Part shown: one piece after another, positions 1-5,827 of the stretch | Numbering within the stretch: position 1 is the stretch's first letter | Layout: every line of letters begins with the position of its first letter | From: CAYTQK01 sp964439745 | GTDB lineage: Bacteria > Desulfobacterota > Desulfobacteria > Desulfobacterales > Desulfosudaceae | DNA length: 7,959 nucleotides | Assembly: GCA_964439745.1 (NCBI GenBank) | Contig: CAYTQK010000154.1 | Location: 1 to 7,959 of the forward strand | Direction of reading: 5' to 3' | Notes under the pieces: model-generated | The model's database searches: none | What the model saw: the letters and a program-made list of their open reading frames with translations, nothing else | Told to the model about the DNA's origin: nothing | Made by a program: the position numbers and the translations under genes

Positions 1-1
1 C

Positions 2-316
2 GCTTCAGAACGCGAGTTCCGGATCCGATCCGCGGGGGGGCCCGGTTTCAACGACGAAATGGCCTTTCACCGCCGGGCGGCCCGGTTCCTGGCAGACCTG
101 CCGCGTCGGCCGGCCCGGATCGACCTGCTGCCTTTTCATAATTGGTGTGAAAGCAAGTATGACTGGCTCGACCGGGACTGGTCCCTGCAGGCAACCGAGG
201 CCATGCAGCCTTTTTTCCTGGAACTGCCGGCGGAAACCTACCGGGAGCAGGGACTGATCGTAACCATCGGCGGCTCCGGATTCGAGGAGACCGGTTCGGC
301 CGTGCAGAACCGGTAA
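2..316 (+). CDS. Glycyl-radical enzyme activating protein, radical SAM (BssD/AssD-like), 3' end only
   Basis: The last 104 residues of a protein whose start lies before the window. The frame is open from the first complete codon (base 2) to TAA at 314-316. Two landmarks of pyruvate-formate-lyase-activase-type radical SAM enzymes are visible: an arginine followed by PGFND (canonically R-x-P-x-x-P-G-x-N-D) about 8 residues in, and a C-terminal block IDLLPFHNWCESKYDWL matching the family's LLPYH-x-x-G-x-x-KY segment. The SAM-binding CxxxCxxC cluster would lie upstream and cannot be seen. In this family the enzyme reductively cleaves SAM and abstracts hydrogen from the partner's glycine, here Gly808 of the alpha subunit. 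Position just before the synthase genes matches the bss order D-C-A-B, but a sigma-54 promoter lies between, so it may be transcribed separately. A run of seven G at 34-40 replaces the usual hydrophobic residues of the PGFND motif with glycines and could hide a base-count error. Confidence 0.85.
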   Translation, partial: ASEREFRIRSAGGPGFNDEMAFHRRAARFLADLPRRPARIDLLPFHNWCESKYDWLDRDWSLQATEAMQPFFLELPAETYREQGLIVTIGGSGFEETGSAVQNR

Positions 317-469
317 CCCGTTTTCCCCCTTTTTCATTTCCCAAATGAGCTGTCATCCGTTCTTCGGCGGGGTGATCGGGCCTCGTTCCGCTTTTCTTCC
401 GACCGCTGGCCCGAATATTTCAAGAATCGCTTTGAGCAGAACTGCCAGGCGGAGGAGACGAAGCTGTAA
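317..469 (+). pseudogene. Possible coding remnant in the activase frame, unrecognised
   Basis: After the activase stop (314-316) the same frame stays open for 50 codons to TAA at 467-469, with no ATG, GTG or TTG start. Its second half reads like protein, with an aromatic- and charge-rich stretch (RASFRFSSDRWPEYFKNRF) ending in QAEETKL. It could be the C-terminal remnant of a decayed gene, a lost extension of the activase, or chance in GC-rich DNA. No family is recognised and there is no ribosome binding site. Confidence 0.2.
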
Positions 470-514
470 TAATTATACCGCGAGCACCCTGCAACACGGC
501 AGTTGAGCCCACGA

Positions 515-540
515 CACCTCGCCCGAAGGGTGACTTTTTT
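515..540 (+). terminator. Weak intrinsic terminator candidate after the activase
   Basis: CACC at 515-518 can pair with GGTG at 529-532, or CCC 522-524 with GGG 528-530, followed closely by six T at 535-540. The stem is short, so this is only a weak candidate. Its position, between the activase and the sigma-54 promoter, would suit the end of the upstream transcript. Confidence 0.25.
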
Positions 541-611
541 CGACCTGTCACTGGTGAAAATTCCATCAAGAGCCAGTTCCGGTTAGTATTTTGAAAACGA
601 GCCGGGAACTA

Positions 612-636
612 TCAATAAACATTTGTACTTTATTGA
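612..636. promoter_or_regulatory. Perfect 8-bp inverted repeat TCAATAAA-N9-TTTATTGA
   Basis: TCAATAAA (612-619) and its exact reverse complement TTTATTGA (629-636) are separated by 9 bases, centred about 265 bases upstream of the -24 element at 890. It begins the AT-rich stretch that runs to the promoter. It has the form of an operator for a dimeric regulator. It has no counterpart found upstream of the second sigma-54 promoter, so any regulator would be specific to the synthase operon. There is no T-tract, which argues against a terminator. Confidence 0.35.
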
Positions 637-676
637 AAAAAAACTATAGTCGAAAAACTCATGAAATATTCGGGCT

Positions 677-695
677 GGCCAGGAACGGACTGGCC
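677..695. promoter_or_regulatory. Candidate sigma-54 enhancer site (GGCCAG-N7-CTGGCC)
   Basis: A perfect 6-bp inverted repeat, GGCCAG (677-682) and CTGGCC (690-695), with a 7-base spacer. It forms a GC-rich island in otherwise AT-rich DNA, centred about 205 bases upstream of the -24 element. A nearly identical repeat with the same spacer (GGCCGG-N7-CTGGCC, 7560-7578) precedes the other sigma-54 promoter. Placement 100-200 bases upstream is usual for binding sites of NtrC-type activators. GGCC is common in GC-rich DNA, so chance is not excluded. Confidence 0.4.
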
Positions 696-859
696 GGCCG
701 TGTCCCTTTTTCCATGGGTCATGATGCCCCAAACCTGTCCGCAACCGGCATAGTCAACATAATATCCTTTAAATCTAAGTGGTTATCATTCTTCCGTACC
801 GGCGCTGTTCCCATTGTGCCCATTGGACCGATAGCGGCTATTCTCTTATTTTTATTAAT

Positions 860-872
860 AATCAAGTATTTA
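860..872 (+). promoter_or_regulatory. IHF-binding site match
   Basis: AATCAAGTATTTA fits the integration host factor consensus WATCAANNNNTTR at every defined position. It lies between the candidate enhancer (677-695) and the -24 element (890), where IHF normally bends DNA to bring a bound activator to sigma-54 polymerase. AT-rich DNA raises the chance of a random match, but the location supports function. Confidence 0.5.
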
Positions 873-889
873 TATAAAAATAGTAGTTT

Positions 890-905
890 TGGCATATAAT
901 TTGCT
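890..905 (+). promoter_or_regulatory. Sigma-54 (-24/-12) promoter of the synthase operon
   Basis: TGGCATA (890-896), four bases, then TTGCT (901-905) matches the RpoN consensus TGGCAYR-N4-TTGCW with correct spacing between the invariant GG (891-892) and GC (903-904). Transcription should start near 915, leaving an untranslated leader of about 60 bases before the gamma-subunit ATG at 976. The AT-rich upstream DNA, IHF match and inverted repeats fit a sigma-54 promoter. Expression would need an enhancer-binding activator, probably one sensing the hydrocarbon; none is encoded in this window. Confidence 0.8.
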
Positions 906-975
906 GAACATGAATGGCAAATCCAGGGGGCATAGGACCACACCTCTCAACCCTTATCTCATGAAGGAGGAGATC

Positions 976-1140
976 ATGGCTGCATGCAATGAATGTAAAC
1001 ATTTTTTTCCGCTGGCAGAACAACCGGAAAACGGTGACTGTGTAAAAAGAGGCGAAGATCCCCGGCAGGCGTTTTATATGGCCAAACCGGTGGCGGCAGA
1101 GCAGGACGCCGCCTCCTGTCCCGATTTTCAGAAAAAATAG
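976..1140 (+). CDS. Fumarate-adding synthase gamma subunit (BssC/AssC-like small Fe-S protein)
   Basis: A 54-residue protein with exactly four cysteines: C4-x2-C7-x14-C22-x25-C48. In benzylsuccinate synthase the gamma subunit is a small HiPIP-like protein whose four cysteines hold a [4Fe-4S] cluster and which binds the catalytic alpha subunit. Size, cysteine count and position directly before the alpha gene all fit that role. The start at 976 is set by AAGGAGG at 964-970, five bases upstream; a longer reading from 889 would begin inside the sigma-54 promoter and lacks a ribosome site. It is the first gene of the sigma-54 transcript, and 57 bases separate it from alpha. Subunit assignment is by context and cysteine pattern, because proteins this short carry little other signal. 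Confidence 0.85.
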   Translation: MAACNECKHFFPLAEQPENGDCVKRGEDPRQAFYMAKPVAAEQDAASCPDFQKK

Positions 1141-1197
1141 TCGGGGCGGAAAGCTATCATTACCCCGGAGAACAATCAACCAGGCAAGGAGAGCATC

Positions 1198-3696
1198 ATG
1201 TACGAAGCGGCCAAATCAATACAAGAAATGGAAGAAAAGCAGCAATGGTGGTGGGCTGCGGAAAAAAAGCGGTCCCCCCGACTGAACTACCTGCGCAAGG
1301 CGATCTGGAAAAAAGGGGCGGTCGGCGGCCTGTACAACCCGGGGGTCAAGGTGGACCTGGAAAGGCCCCGACTGCAGACCGACAAAGCCCGGGAACTGGA
1401 AATGTCGCCGGACCCCTGGGTGATAAAATTCGCCCACATGTTCGCCCACATACTGGACAACAAGACCATTTTTATCACCGACCAGTCCCAGCTGGTGGGC
1501 TACAACGCCGGCCTGCCCAACACCATTAGCTGGGACCCCTCGGCAGCCTCCATCCTCAATGAAGAGGTTTACAACGATCCTTCCTCTCTTCCCGAGCCGG
1601 TCGAGGAAGCCCAGGAAATCATCGCCGAGATCAAGGCCTATTGGAGCGGCAAATCCGATCTGGACAAAATCATGCCCCACCTGGACCTGGACGACATGAT
1701 GAAGATTCTCTCCGGCGCCGTCGGCTGGGGGGTTCCCCTGGCCCGCGGCGGCTATTCCGGCAAGGACTACGAGTACATCATGACCGGCCAGCGCGGCTTC
1801 GAGGACGTCATTGCCGAACTGGACAAGAATATTGACGAAGCCGACGCCAAGGTCCATGAGCCCACGGCCAGCCAGGAAATCATGGACTTGTACGACAAGA
1901 TGAACAACTGGGAGGCCATGCAGATATGCCTGGAAGCCTGTATCCGGCATGCCCAGCGGTATGCCCGGCTGGCCCGGATCCTGGCGGAAAATTTCGAGAC
2001 CGATGACCAGCGCAAGGAAGAACTGCTGCGGATCGCCGAAGTCTGCGAACGCGTTCCGGCCAAGCCGCCCCGCACCCTGCAGGAATCCCTGCAGTACGAT
2101 CTTTTTATTCAGCTTTTCAGCCGCACCGAAGCCGTTGAAGGGGCCTGGCCGGCCCGGCCGGACTATTACCACGGACCCTATTACAACAAGGACGTGCTGG
2201 AAGACAAACGTCTCACCCATGAAGAGGCCGTGGAACTGACCGGCGAATTCCTCATCCGGGCGGCGGAAGTGGAACAGTACAAACCCAAGTGGACCCGGGA
2301 AGGCCTTCAAGGCATCAGCGGTACCTGGGTATGGACCCTGGGCGGCGTCAACAAGGACGGCAGTGATGCCTGCAACGGCATGACCATCGCCCTGCTGCAG
2401 GCGGCCCGGCTGGTGCGGGTGGCCAATCCCACCTTTGCCTTCCGCTGGCATCCCAAGGTGTCCGATGAGGTCATGAAGGAGTGTTTTGAGTGCATTCGCC
2501 AGGGTCTGGGTTATCCCTCCATGCGCAATGATCCTATCCTGATCGCCAATTCCATGTGCTGGCACGGTCATCCCATCGAGGAAGCCCGGACCTGGGTCCA
2601 CCAGGCCTGCATGTCGCCGGCACCGACCACCAAAAAAGGGTTTCAGCCAATGCGCATGGCCAATGCCACCGTCAACTGCGCCAAGATTGTCGAATATGTC
2701 TTCAGCAGCGGGTATGACAACGTCTTCAGCATGCAGATCGGCGCCGAAACCCCGCCGGTGGAAGAATTGACCGATTTTGACAAGGTCTTCGCGGCCTGGG
2801 AAAGCCAGATGAAGTGCATCTTCAGCCTGCTGGTACGGCCCGTCAACCGGGCCCGGGCCCTGGCGCCGACAATGACGCCCCGCCCCTTTCTCTCGGCGAT
2901 TTCGGAACGCTCCGTGGAAAGCGGACTGGATGTCTGCGAACCCTCCCTCAGTCGGGGAAATTCCTGGATCACCGCCTTTACCTGGGTGGAAAACGCCGAC
3001 AGCCTGGCCGCCGTGAAAAAGCTGGTTTTTGACGAGAAAAAATACACCATGGCCGAGCTCAAAAATGCCCTGGAAACCGACTGGGACGGCCAGGAGGAAA
3101 TGCGCCTGGATTTCGTCAAAAACGCCCCCAAATGGGGCAATGACGATGATTACGTGGATGAAATCATGCTGCGCTGCCTGCGGTCCGCAGCCAAATTCTC
3201 CCGGGAGATCAAGGACCCCATGGGCAATAACTGGCCGATCCTGCCGGAAAACGTCAGCGGCAACATCCATTACGCCAACATCGTCGGGGCTCTGCCCAAC
3301 GGCCGCCGGCTGGGTGACGCCCTCTATGACGGCGGCATTTCGCCCGGTCCGGGGCTGGACAAAAAAGGGCCCACGGCCGTGCTCAAATCCTGCGGCAAGA
3401 TCGATCACATTTCCGACGGCCGGGCCTTCCTGTTGAATCAGCGGCTCTCCCCGACCCAGCTGGCCGGAGAAAAAGGCTTTCAAATGTGGAAAGCCTACAT
3501 GCGGGCCTGGGCCGACCTGGGCATCGACCACGTGCAGTTCAACATGGTCGATGACGCCACCCTGCGGGCGGCCCAGAAAGACCCCGAGGATTACCAGGAA
3601 GTAATCGTGCGGGTGGCCGGTTACAGCGCCCACTTTGTGGATATCAGCCGCAAGACCCAGGACAATATTATTCAACGCACCATTCAGGGATTGTAA
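1198..3696 (+). CDS. Fumarate-adding glycyl radical enzyme, catalytic alpha subunit (Bss/Ass/Nms family)
   Basis: An 832-residue enzyme expected to add a hydrocarbon radical to fumarate, giving a substituted succinate, in anoxic cytoplasm. The PFL-type barrel domain fills most of the protein and the glycyl radical loop is C-terminal (VRVAGYSAHFVDIS, Gly808). The thiyl cysteine is Cys471 in HQACMSPAPTT. Arg486 in GFQPMRM falls 15 residues later, exactly as fumarate-binding Arg508 follows Cys493 in benzylsuccinate synthase; Gly808 likewise matches Gly829. These correspondences mark a fumarate-adding enzyme rather than a formate-lyase or diol dehydratase. The block APKWGNDDD (from about residue 641) and the segment FECIRQGL (from about residue 430) resemble conserved blocks of bssA/assA. 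The residue before Cys471 is Ala, where the toluene enzyme is reported to have Leu492, so a wider pocket is possible. AAGGAG at 1186-1191 sets the start. Substrate (alkane, arylmethane or other) is undetermined; the adjacent CoA ligase leans towards Ass-like. Confidence 0.95.
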   Translation: MYEAAKSIQEMEEKQQWWWAAEKKRSPRLNYLRKAIWKKGAVGGLYNPGVKVDLERPRLQTDKARELEMSPDPWVIKFAHMFAHILDNKTIFITDQSQLVGYNAGLPNTISWDPSAASILNEEVYNDPSSLPEPVEEAQEIIAEIKAYWSGKSDLDKIMPHLDLDDMMKILSGAVGWGVPLARGGYSGKDYEYIMTGQRGFEDVIAELDKNIDEADAKVHEPTASQEIMDLYDKMNNWEAMQICLEACIRHAQRYARLARILAENFETDDQRKEELLRIAEVCERVPAKPPRTLQESLQYDLFIQLFSRTEAVEGAWPARPDYYHGPYYNKDVLEDKRLTHEEAVELTGEFLIRAAEVEQYKPKWTREGLQGISGTWVWTLGGVNKDGSDACNGMTIALLQAARLVRVANPTFAFRWHPKVSDEVMKECFECIRQGLGYPSMRNDPILIANSMCWHGHPIEEARTWVHQACMSPAPTTKKGFQPMRMANATVNCAKIVEYVFSSGYDNVFSMQIGAETPPVEELTDFDKVFAAWESQMKCIFSLLVRPVNRARALAPTMTPRPFLSAISERSVESGLDVCEPSLSRGNSWITAFTWVENADSLAAVKKLVFDEKKYTMAELKNALETDWDGQEEMRLDFVKNAPKWGNDDDYVDEIMLRCLRSAAKFSREIKDPMGNNWPILPENVSGNIHYANIVGALPNGRRLGDALYDGGISPGPGLDKKGPTAVLKSCGKIDHISDGRAFLLNQRLSPTQLAGEKGFQMWKAYMRAWADLGIDHVQFNMVDDATLRAAQKDPEDYQEVIVRVAGYSAHFVDISRKTQDNIIQRTIQGL

Positions 3697-3704
3697 CCAC
3701 TAAC

Positions 3705-3738
3705 AGGGCTCGTGCCGGCAACCGGTGCGGGCCCTTTT
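3705..3738 (+). terminator. Strong hairpin between alpha and beta genes: attenuator or mRNA stabiliser
   Basis: Bases 3705-3718 pair with 3722-3735 over 14 positions (three of them G-T) around a 3-base CAA loop, followed by only four T in all. It starts nine bases after the alpha stop codon and precedes the beta ribosome site (GGGAGGAG, 3757-3764). The stem is strong enough to terminate, but the short T-tract and downstream genes of the same pathway suggest partial termination or protection of the upstream mRNA 3' end. Confidence 0.7.
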
Positions 3739-3771
3739 GCGGAATCATTTCCAGGTGGGAGGAGACCGATC

Positions 3772-4134
3772 ATGGCAAGAAAAAGTCGACAAGAGTACGC
3801 CAACGCAACCGGTGCTTTTGGCGTGCGGCAGACGCAGCCGGCCGATCAGGACAAAGAAGTACCGGACAAGCCCTGCGGATTGTGCGTCCATTTCTCCGAG
3901 AACGCTTGGTCCAGCGATGGCCGGGGTGCCTGTAAAAAGCTGAAAGAAGGATCCGATCTTTTTGCGGACCCGCCGGAATACGTGCTGGAAGGGAAAAACG
4001 GCTACCTGGTCCGGGCCCTGACCGACGCGGCCAAATGCCGGTATTACGAAAAAATGAAGTTCGTGGACAAGGACGGTTACGAGTGCAGTGATCCCCGGTT
4101 CCGGCGGTCGTTGCGCCAGTTCCAGGACAAATAA
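3772..4134 (+). CDS. Fumarate-adding synthase beta subunit (BssB/AssB-like Fe-S protein)
   Basis: A 120-residue protein with cysteines C35-x2-C38-x15-C54-x34-C89, plus C105. The beta subunit of benzylsuccinate synthase carries a [4Fe-4S] cluster in a HiPIP-like fold and closes over the alpha active site, regulating access and radical formation. The first CxxC is followed by an aromatic/His stretch (CGLCVHF) echoing the gamma subunit's CNECKHF, consistent with the two being structurally related. The start at 3772 follows GGGAGGAG (3757-3764) by seven bases; an upstream GTG at 3712 would lie inside the hairpin and has no ribosome site. The N-terminal 30 residues are polar and probably flexible. 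The gene follows alpha by 75 bases across a hairpin. Assignment rests on cysteine spacing, size and gene order. Confidence 0.85.
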   Translation: MARKSRQEYANATGAFGVRQTQPADQDKEVPDKPCGLCVHFSENAWSSDGRGACKKLKEGSDLFADPPEYVLEGKNGYLVRALTDAAKCRYYEKMKFVDKDGYECSDPRFRRSLRQFQDK

Positions 4135-4146
4135 TAACAGTTCCCG

Positions 4147-4244
4147 ATCAAGGCGCTCTCTGCGTTGGCTGCGTCGCCGGCTCCTCGACGTATTAAAATA
4201 CGCCCGGGTCGCGTCCTTCTGGCCGCCCTGAGTTCATCCTTGAT
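4147..4244. repeat. 98-bp imperfect palindrome (REP/MITE-like)
   Basis: ATCAAGG (4147-4153) is the exact reverse complement of CCTTGAT (4238-4244), and the centre CGTATT-AA-AATACG (4189-4202) lies on the same axis of symmetry at 4195/4196. The arms between are GC-rich and only partly complementary. It fills the gap between the beta gene and the next gene. It looks like a dispersed palindromic unit of the type scattered through deltaproteobacterial intergenic DNA rather than a terminator, because no T-tract follows. As RNA it would fold into a long hairpin and might affect processing. Confidence 0.6.
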
Positions 4245-4290
4245 TTGAAACCGGTATCAATTCAGCCATTGCTCGCTAAAGGAGGAGAAT

Positions 4291-4527
4291 ATGAAATGTT
4301 CAGAATGCGGCCATGAAGCACCGTTGTCCGACTTCCGGTACCTTTACAACGCCCGGATGGATGCTTCGGTGAGTATCCGGCAGTGCACCAGTTGCGGGGC
4401 GCAGCTGGCAACCGATGAGCTCAAGGGCGAGGTGGTCCAAACCCTGGCCGACGGTTTTGCCCCCTGGGGAAAATCGACCGGTATCGAGGGGCTGGCCGAG
4501 GACGTGACCGGCCAGGCGACGGCCTGA
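4291..4527 (+). CDS. Small zinc-ribbon/rubredoxin-like protein
   Basis: A 78-residue protein with two knuckles, C3-x2-C6-G and C32-x2-C35-G, 25 residues apart: the pattern of a zinc ribbon or rubredoxin-like metal site. The C-terminal half has no cysteine, is weakly acidic and unrecognised. AAGGAGG just upstream (within 4278-4286) gives a strong ribosome site for ATG 4291. It sits inside the synthase operon between beta and the chaperone genes. The alkylsuccinate synthase locus of strain HxN1 is described with an extra small rubredoxin-like protein (MasB), so this could be a fourth subunit or assembly factor; that link is inference from size, cysteines and context. It could instead be a redox or metal-delivery protein for the Fe-S subunits. 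Confidence 0.8.
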   Translation: MKCSECGHEAPLSDFRYLYNARMDASVSIRQCTSCGAQLATDELKGEVVQTLADGFAPWGKSTGIEGLAEDVTGQATA

Positions 4528-4562
4528 TTGCCGGGCAAAAAGACAACCAACCACCGTGCCGG

Positions 4563-4597
4563 CAGGCGCCCCGACTTTGCCGTCGGGGTGCCTGTTT
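4563..4597 (+). terminator. Intergenic hairpin upstream of the second zinc-ribbon gene
   Basis: Bases 4563-4575 pair with 4582-4594 (13 pairs, one G-T) around a 6-base loop, then TTT at 4595-4597. Like the hairpin at 3705 it has a strong stem and a minimal T-tract, and lies shortly after a stop codon (4527). Partial attenuation or mRNA processing within the operon is likely, because co-functional genes continue downstream. Confidence 0.6.
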
Positions 4598-4616
4598 GGC
4601 TCCTGCCGGAGACATC

Positions 4617-4958
4617 ATGGAATTTACCTGTACGGCCTGCGGTTATACCGACGATCATCTCTTGTTTCCCTATATCTGCCGCAACGGTTGACCGGCCACC
4701 GGGGAATCGGATCTCCGGGCGTGTCCCGGATGCGGACAAGAGCTGGTTTTTTCCAGAACCGAGGCCCTGCGGCAGGAGGAGATCCGGATCGACCGGTTGA
4801 TGACCGCCATCAGCCGCGTCGGCCGGGAGGACGACCCGGCCGTACGCCAGGCCGCCATGGCGAAGATGAGAACCCTGTACCAGATCAATCAGCGGTGGAA
4901 TCTGCCGGGCGTCAACGCCTTTCTTCTGCAGAAACAAAAGGAACTGACCGACTGGTAA
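4617..4958 (+). CDS. Second zinc-ribbon protein with in-frame TGA: selenoprotein candidate or nonsense-mutated gene
   Basis: Reading from ATG 4617 (GGAG at 4608-4611, five bases upstream) gives a 113-residue protein if the single TGA at codon 25 (4689-4691) is read through. The TGA separates two halves of one metal-site pattern: C5-x2-C8-G before it and C36-x2-C39-G after it. It lies four residues after C21 (CRNG-TGA-PATG). The downstream half keeps the local codon bias, forms a charged, probably helical C-terminus and ends at TAA 4956-4958, 23 bases before the AAA+ gene. No ribosome site or sensible start serves the second half alone, so it is one gene. Selenocysteine at position 25, a CGA(Arg)-to-TGA mutation, or a sequence error are all possible. 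A hairpin at 4699-4718 resembles a bacterial SECIS but imperfectly. Function is unknown; context suggests a synthase accessory factor. Confidence 0.6.
4699..4718 (+). other. SECIS-like hairpin just after the in-frame TGA
   Basis: Bases 4699-4705 pair with 4712-4718 (seven pairs, one G-T) around the loop ATCGGA, starting eight bases after the TGA. Bacterial SECIS elements are hairpins directly downstream of UGA, with the loop usually about 16-37 bases away and a G among its first loop bases. Here the loop begins at +15 and its Gs are at positions 4-5, so the fit is partial. Confidence 0.3.
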
Positions 4959-4981
4959 CACCGGTCAACAGGAGCAAGCCC

Positions 4982-5827
4982 ATGTCGACTTCAGCAGACC
5001 TGGTTATTCCGGACCATGAAGACCATTTTTTTCTGCCCCGGACGGTCACGGAAAACCTGGACCGTGTTCGGCTGCTGGCCGACCGTCATCCCGTTAACGT
5101 CCTGGTAACCGGCCGGCAGGGCTGCGGCAAGACCACCCTGGTCCGACAGTTCGCGGCCCGGCATGACCGGCCCCTGGCCACCTTTCAGATCGGGATTCTC
5201 TCCGAGCCGGGGCAGCTTTTCGGCGAGTACCGGCTCGTTGATGGCCGTACCGAATACCAGGAGTTTCTGTTTCCCAAGGCCATCCGCACCCCGGGATGCG
5301 TAATTCACCTGGAAGAAATCAACCGCCCGGAACATCCCAAGGCGCTGAACATGCTCTTTTCCATCCTTTCCGATGACCGGTCCATCTGGACCGACGAGCT
5401 GGGACGGATAGAAGTGGCCCCGGGCGTGATCTTTTTTGCCACCCTCAACGAGGGAGAAGAGTTTGCCGGAACGGAGATGCTGGATGCCGCCCTGGTCGAC
5501 CGCTTTTACGTAACCATGCTCGATTATCTGCCTTCCTCCATTGAAACCGAGGTGATTCAGAAAAAAGGGGGCATTGGCCAGGCCGAAGCCCTGACCCTGG
5601 TCAATGTCGCCAACAAGCTGCGGAGCAACGCCCAGGAACCGGTGGGCGTCTCCACCCGGCACACCCTGATGATGGCCGAAATGATCGGGATCGGCGCCAC
5701 GGTCCGGGAAGCCATCACCACCAGCATGCAAATCGACCGGGATCTGCTGGAGTCGGCCCTGCTCTCTTTGCACCTGGAGACCGGGGCGGTGGACAGCGGC
5801 CAGGAGATCGATTATCAGCCCTATTAA
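4982..5827 (+). CDS. MoxR-type AAA+ ATPase (BssE-like chaperone)
   Basis: A 281-residue AAA+ ATPase with Walker A GRQGCGKT at 44-51, Walker B/MoxR signature VIHLEEINR around 107-115, sensor-1 asparagine 156 in FFATLNEG, and LVDRF with Arg174 as the probable arginine finger. This order and length fit the MoxR/NorQ/CbbQ branch. The Walker B position normally Asp-Glu is Glu111-Glu112. BssE in toluene operons belongs to the same branch and is proposed to act as a chaperone; related ATPases work with a VWA partner to insert cofactors or reactivate enzymes. The next gene encodes such a partner and overlaps this one, which suggests the two are made and act together on the synthase. Start at ATG 4982 is supported by AGGAG at 4970-4974; the open frame running back to 4556 crosses the zinc-ribbon gene and is not coding. 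Confidence 0.92.
   Translation: MSTSADLVIPDHEDHFFLPRTVTENLDRVRLLADRHPVNVLVTGRQGCGKTTLVRQFAARHDRPLATFQIGILSEPGQLFGEYRLVDGRTEYQEFLFPKAIRTPGCVIHLEEINRPEHPKALNMLFSILSDDRSIWTDELGRIEVAPGVIFFATLNEGEEFAGTEMLDAALVDRFYVTMLDYLPSSIETEVIQKKGGIGQAEALTLVNVANKLRSNAQEPVGVSTRHTLMMAEMIGIGATVREAITTSMQIDRDLLESALLSLHLETGAVDSGQEIDYQPY

Noticed and set aside
810..825. Direct repeat CCCATTG-TG-CCCATTG upstream of the sigma-54 promoter
   Set aside because: Only two 7-base copies, with no counterpart at the second promoter; too weak to call a binding site.
591..899. A 102-codon plus-strand frame from TTG with a hydrophobic C-terminus
   Set aside because: No ribosome site; it runs through the enhancer, the IHF site and the -24 element. 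The hydrophobic end is the AT-rich promoter DNA read as Ile/Leu/Phe.
1216..3675. An 819-codon open frame on the minus strand opposite the alpha subunit
   Set aside because: It is the mirror of the strongly GC3-biased alpha gene. It has no ribosome site, a repetitive Gly/His/Val-rich composition and no recognisable domain.
4556..4981. Upstream extension of the AAA+ frame to give 423 residues
   Set aside because: It overlaps the second zinc-ribbon gene in another frame and is Arg/Gly/Pro-rich. ATG 4982 has a good ribosome site and starts the family-like sequence.
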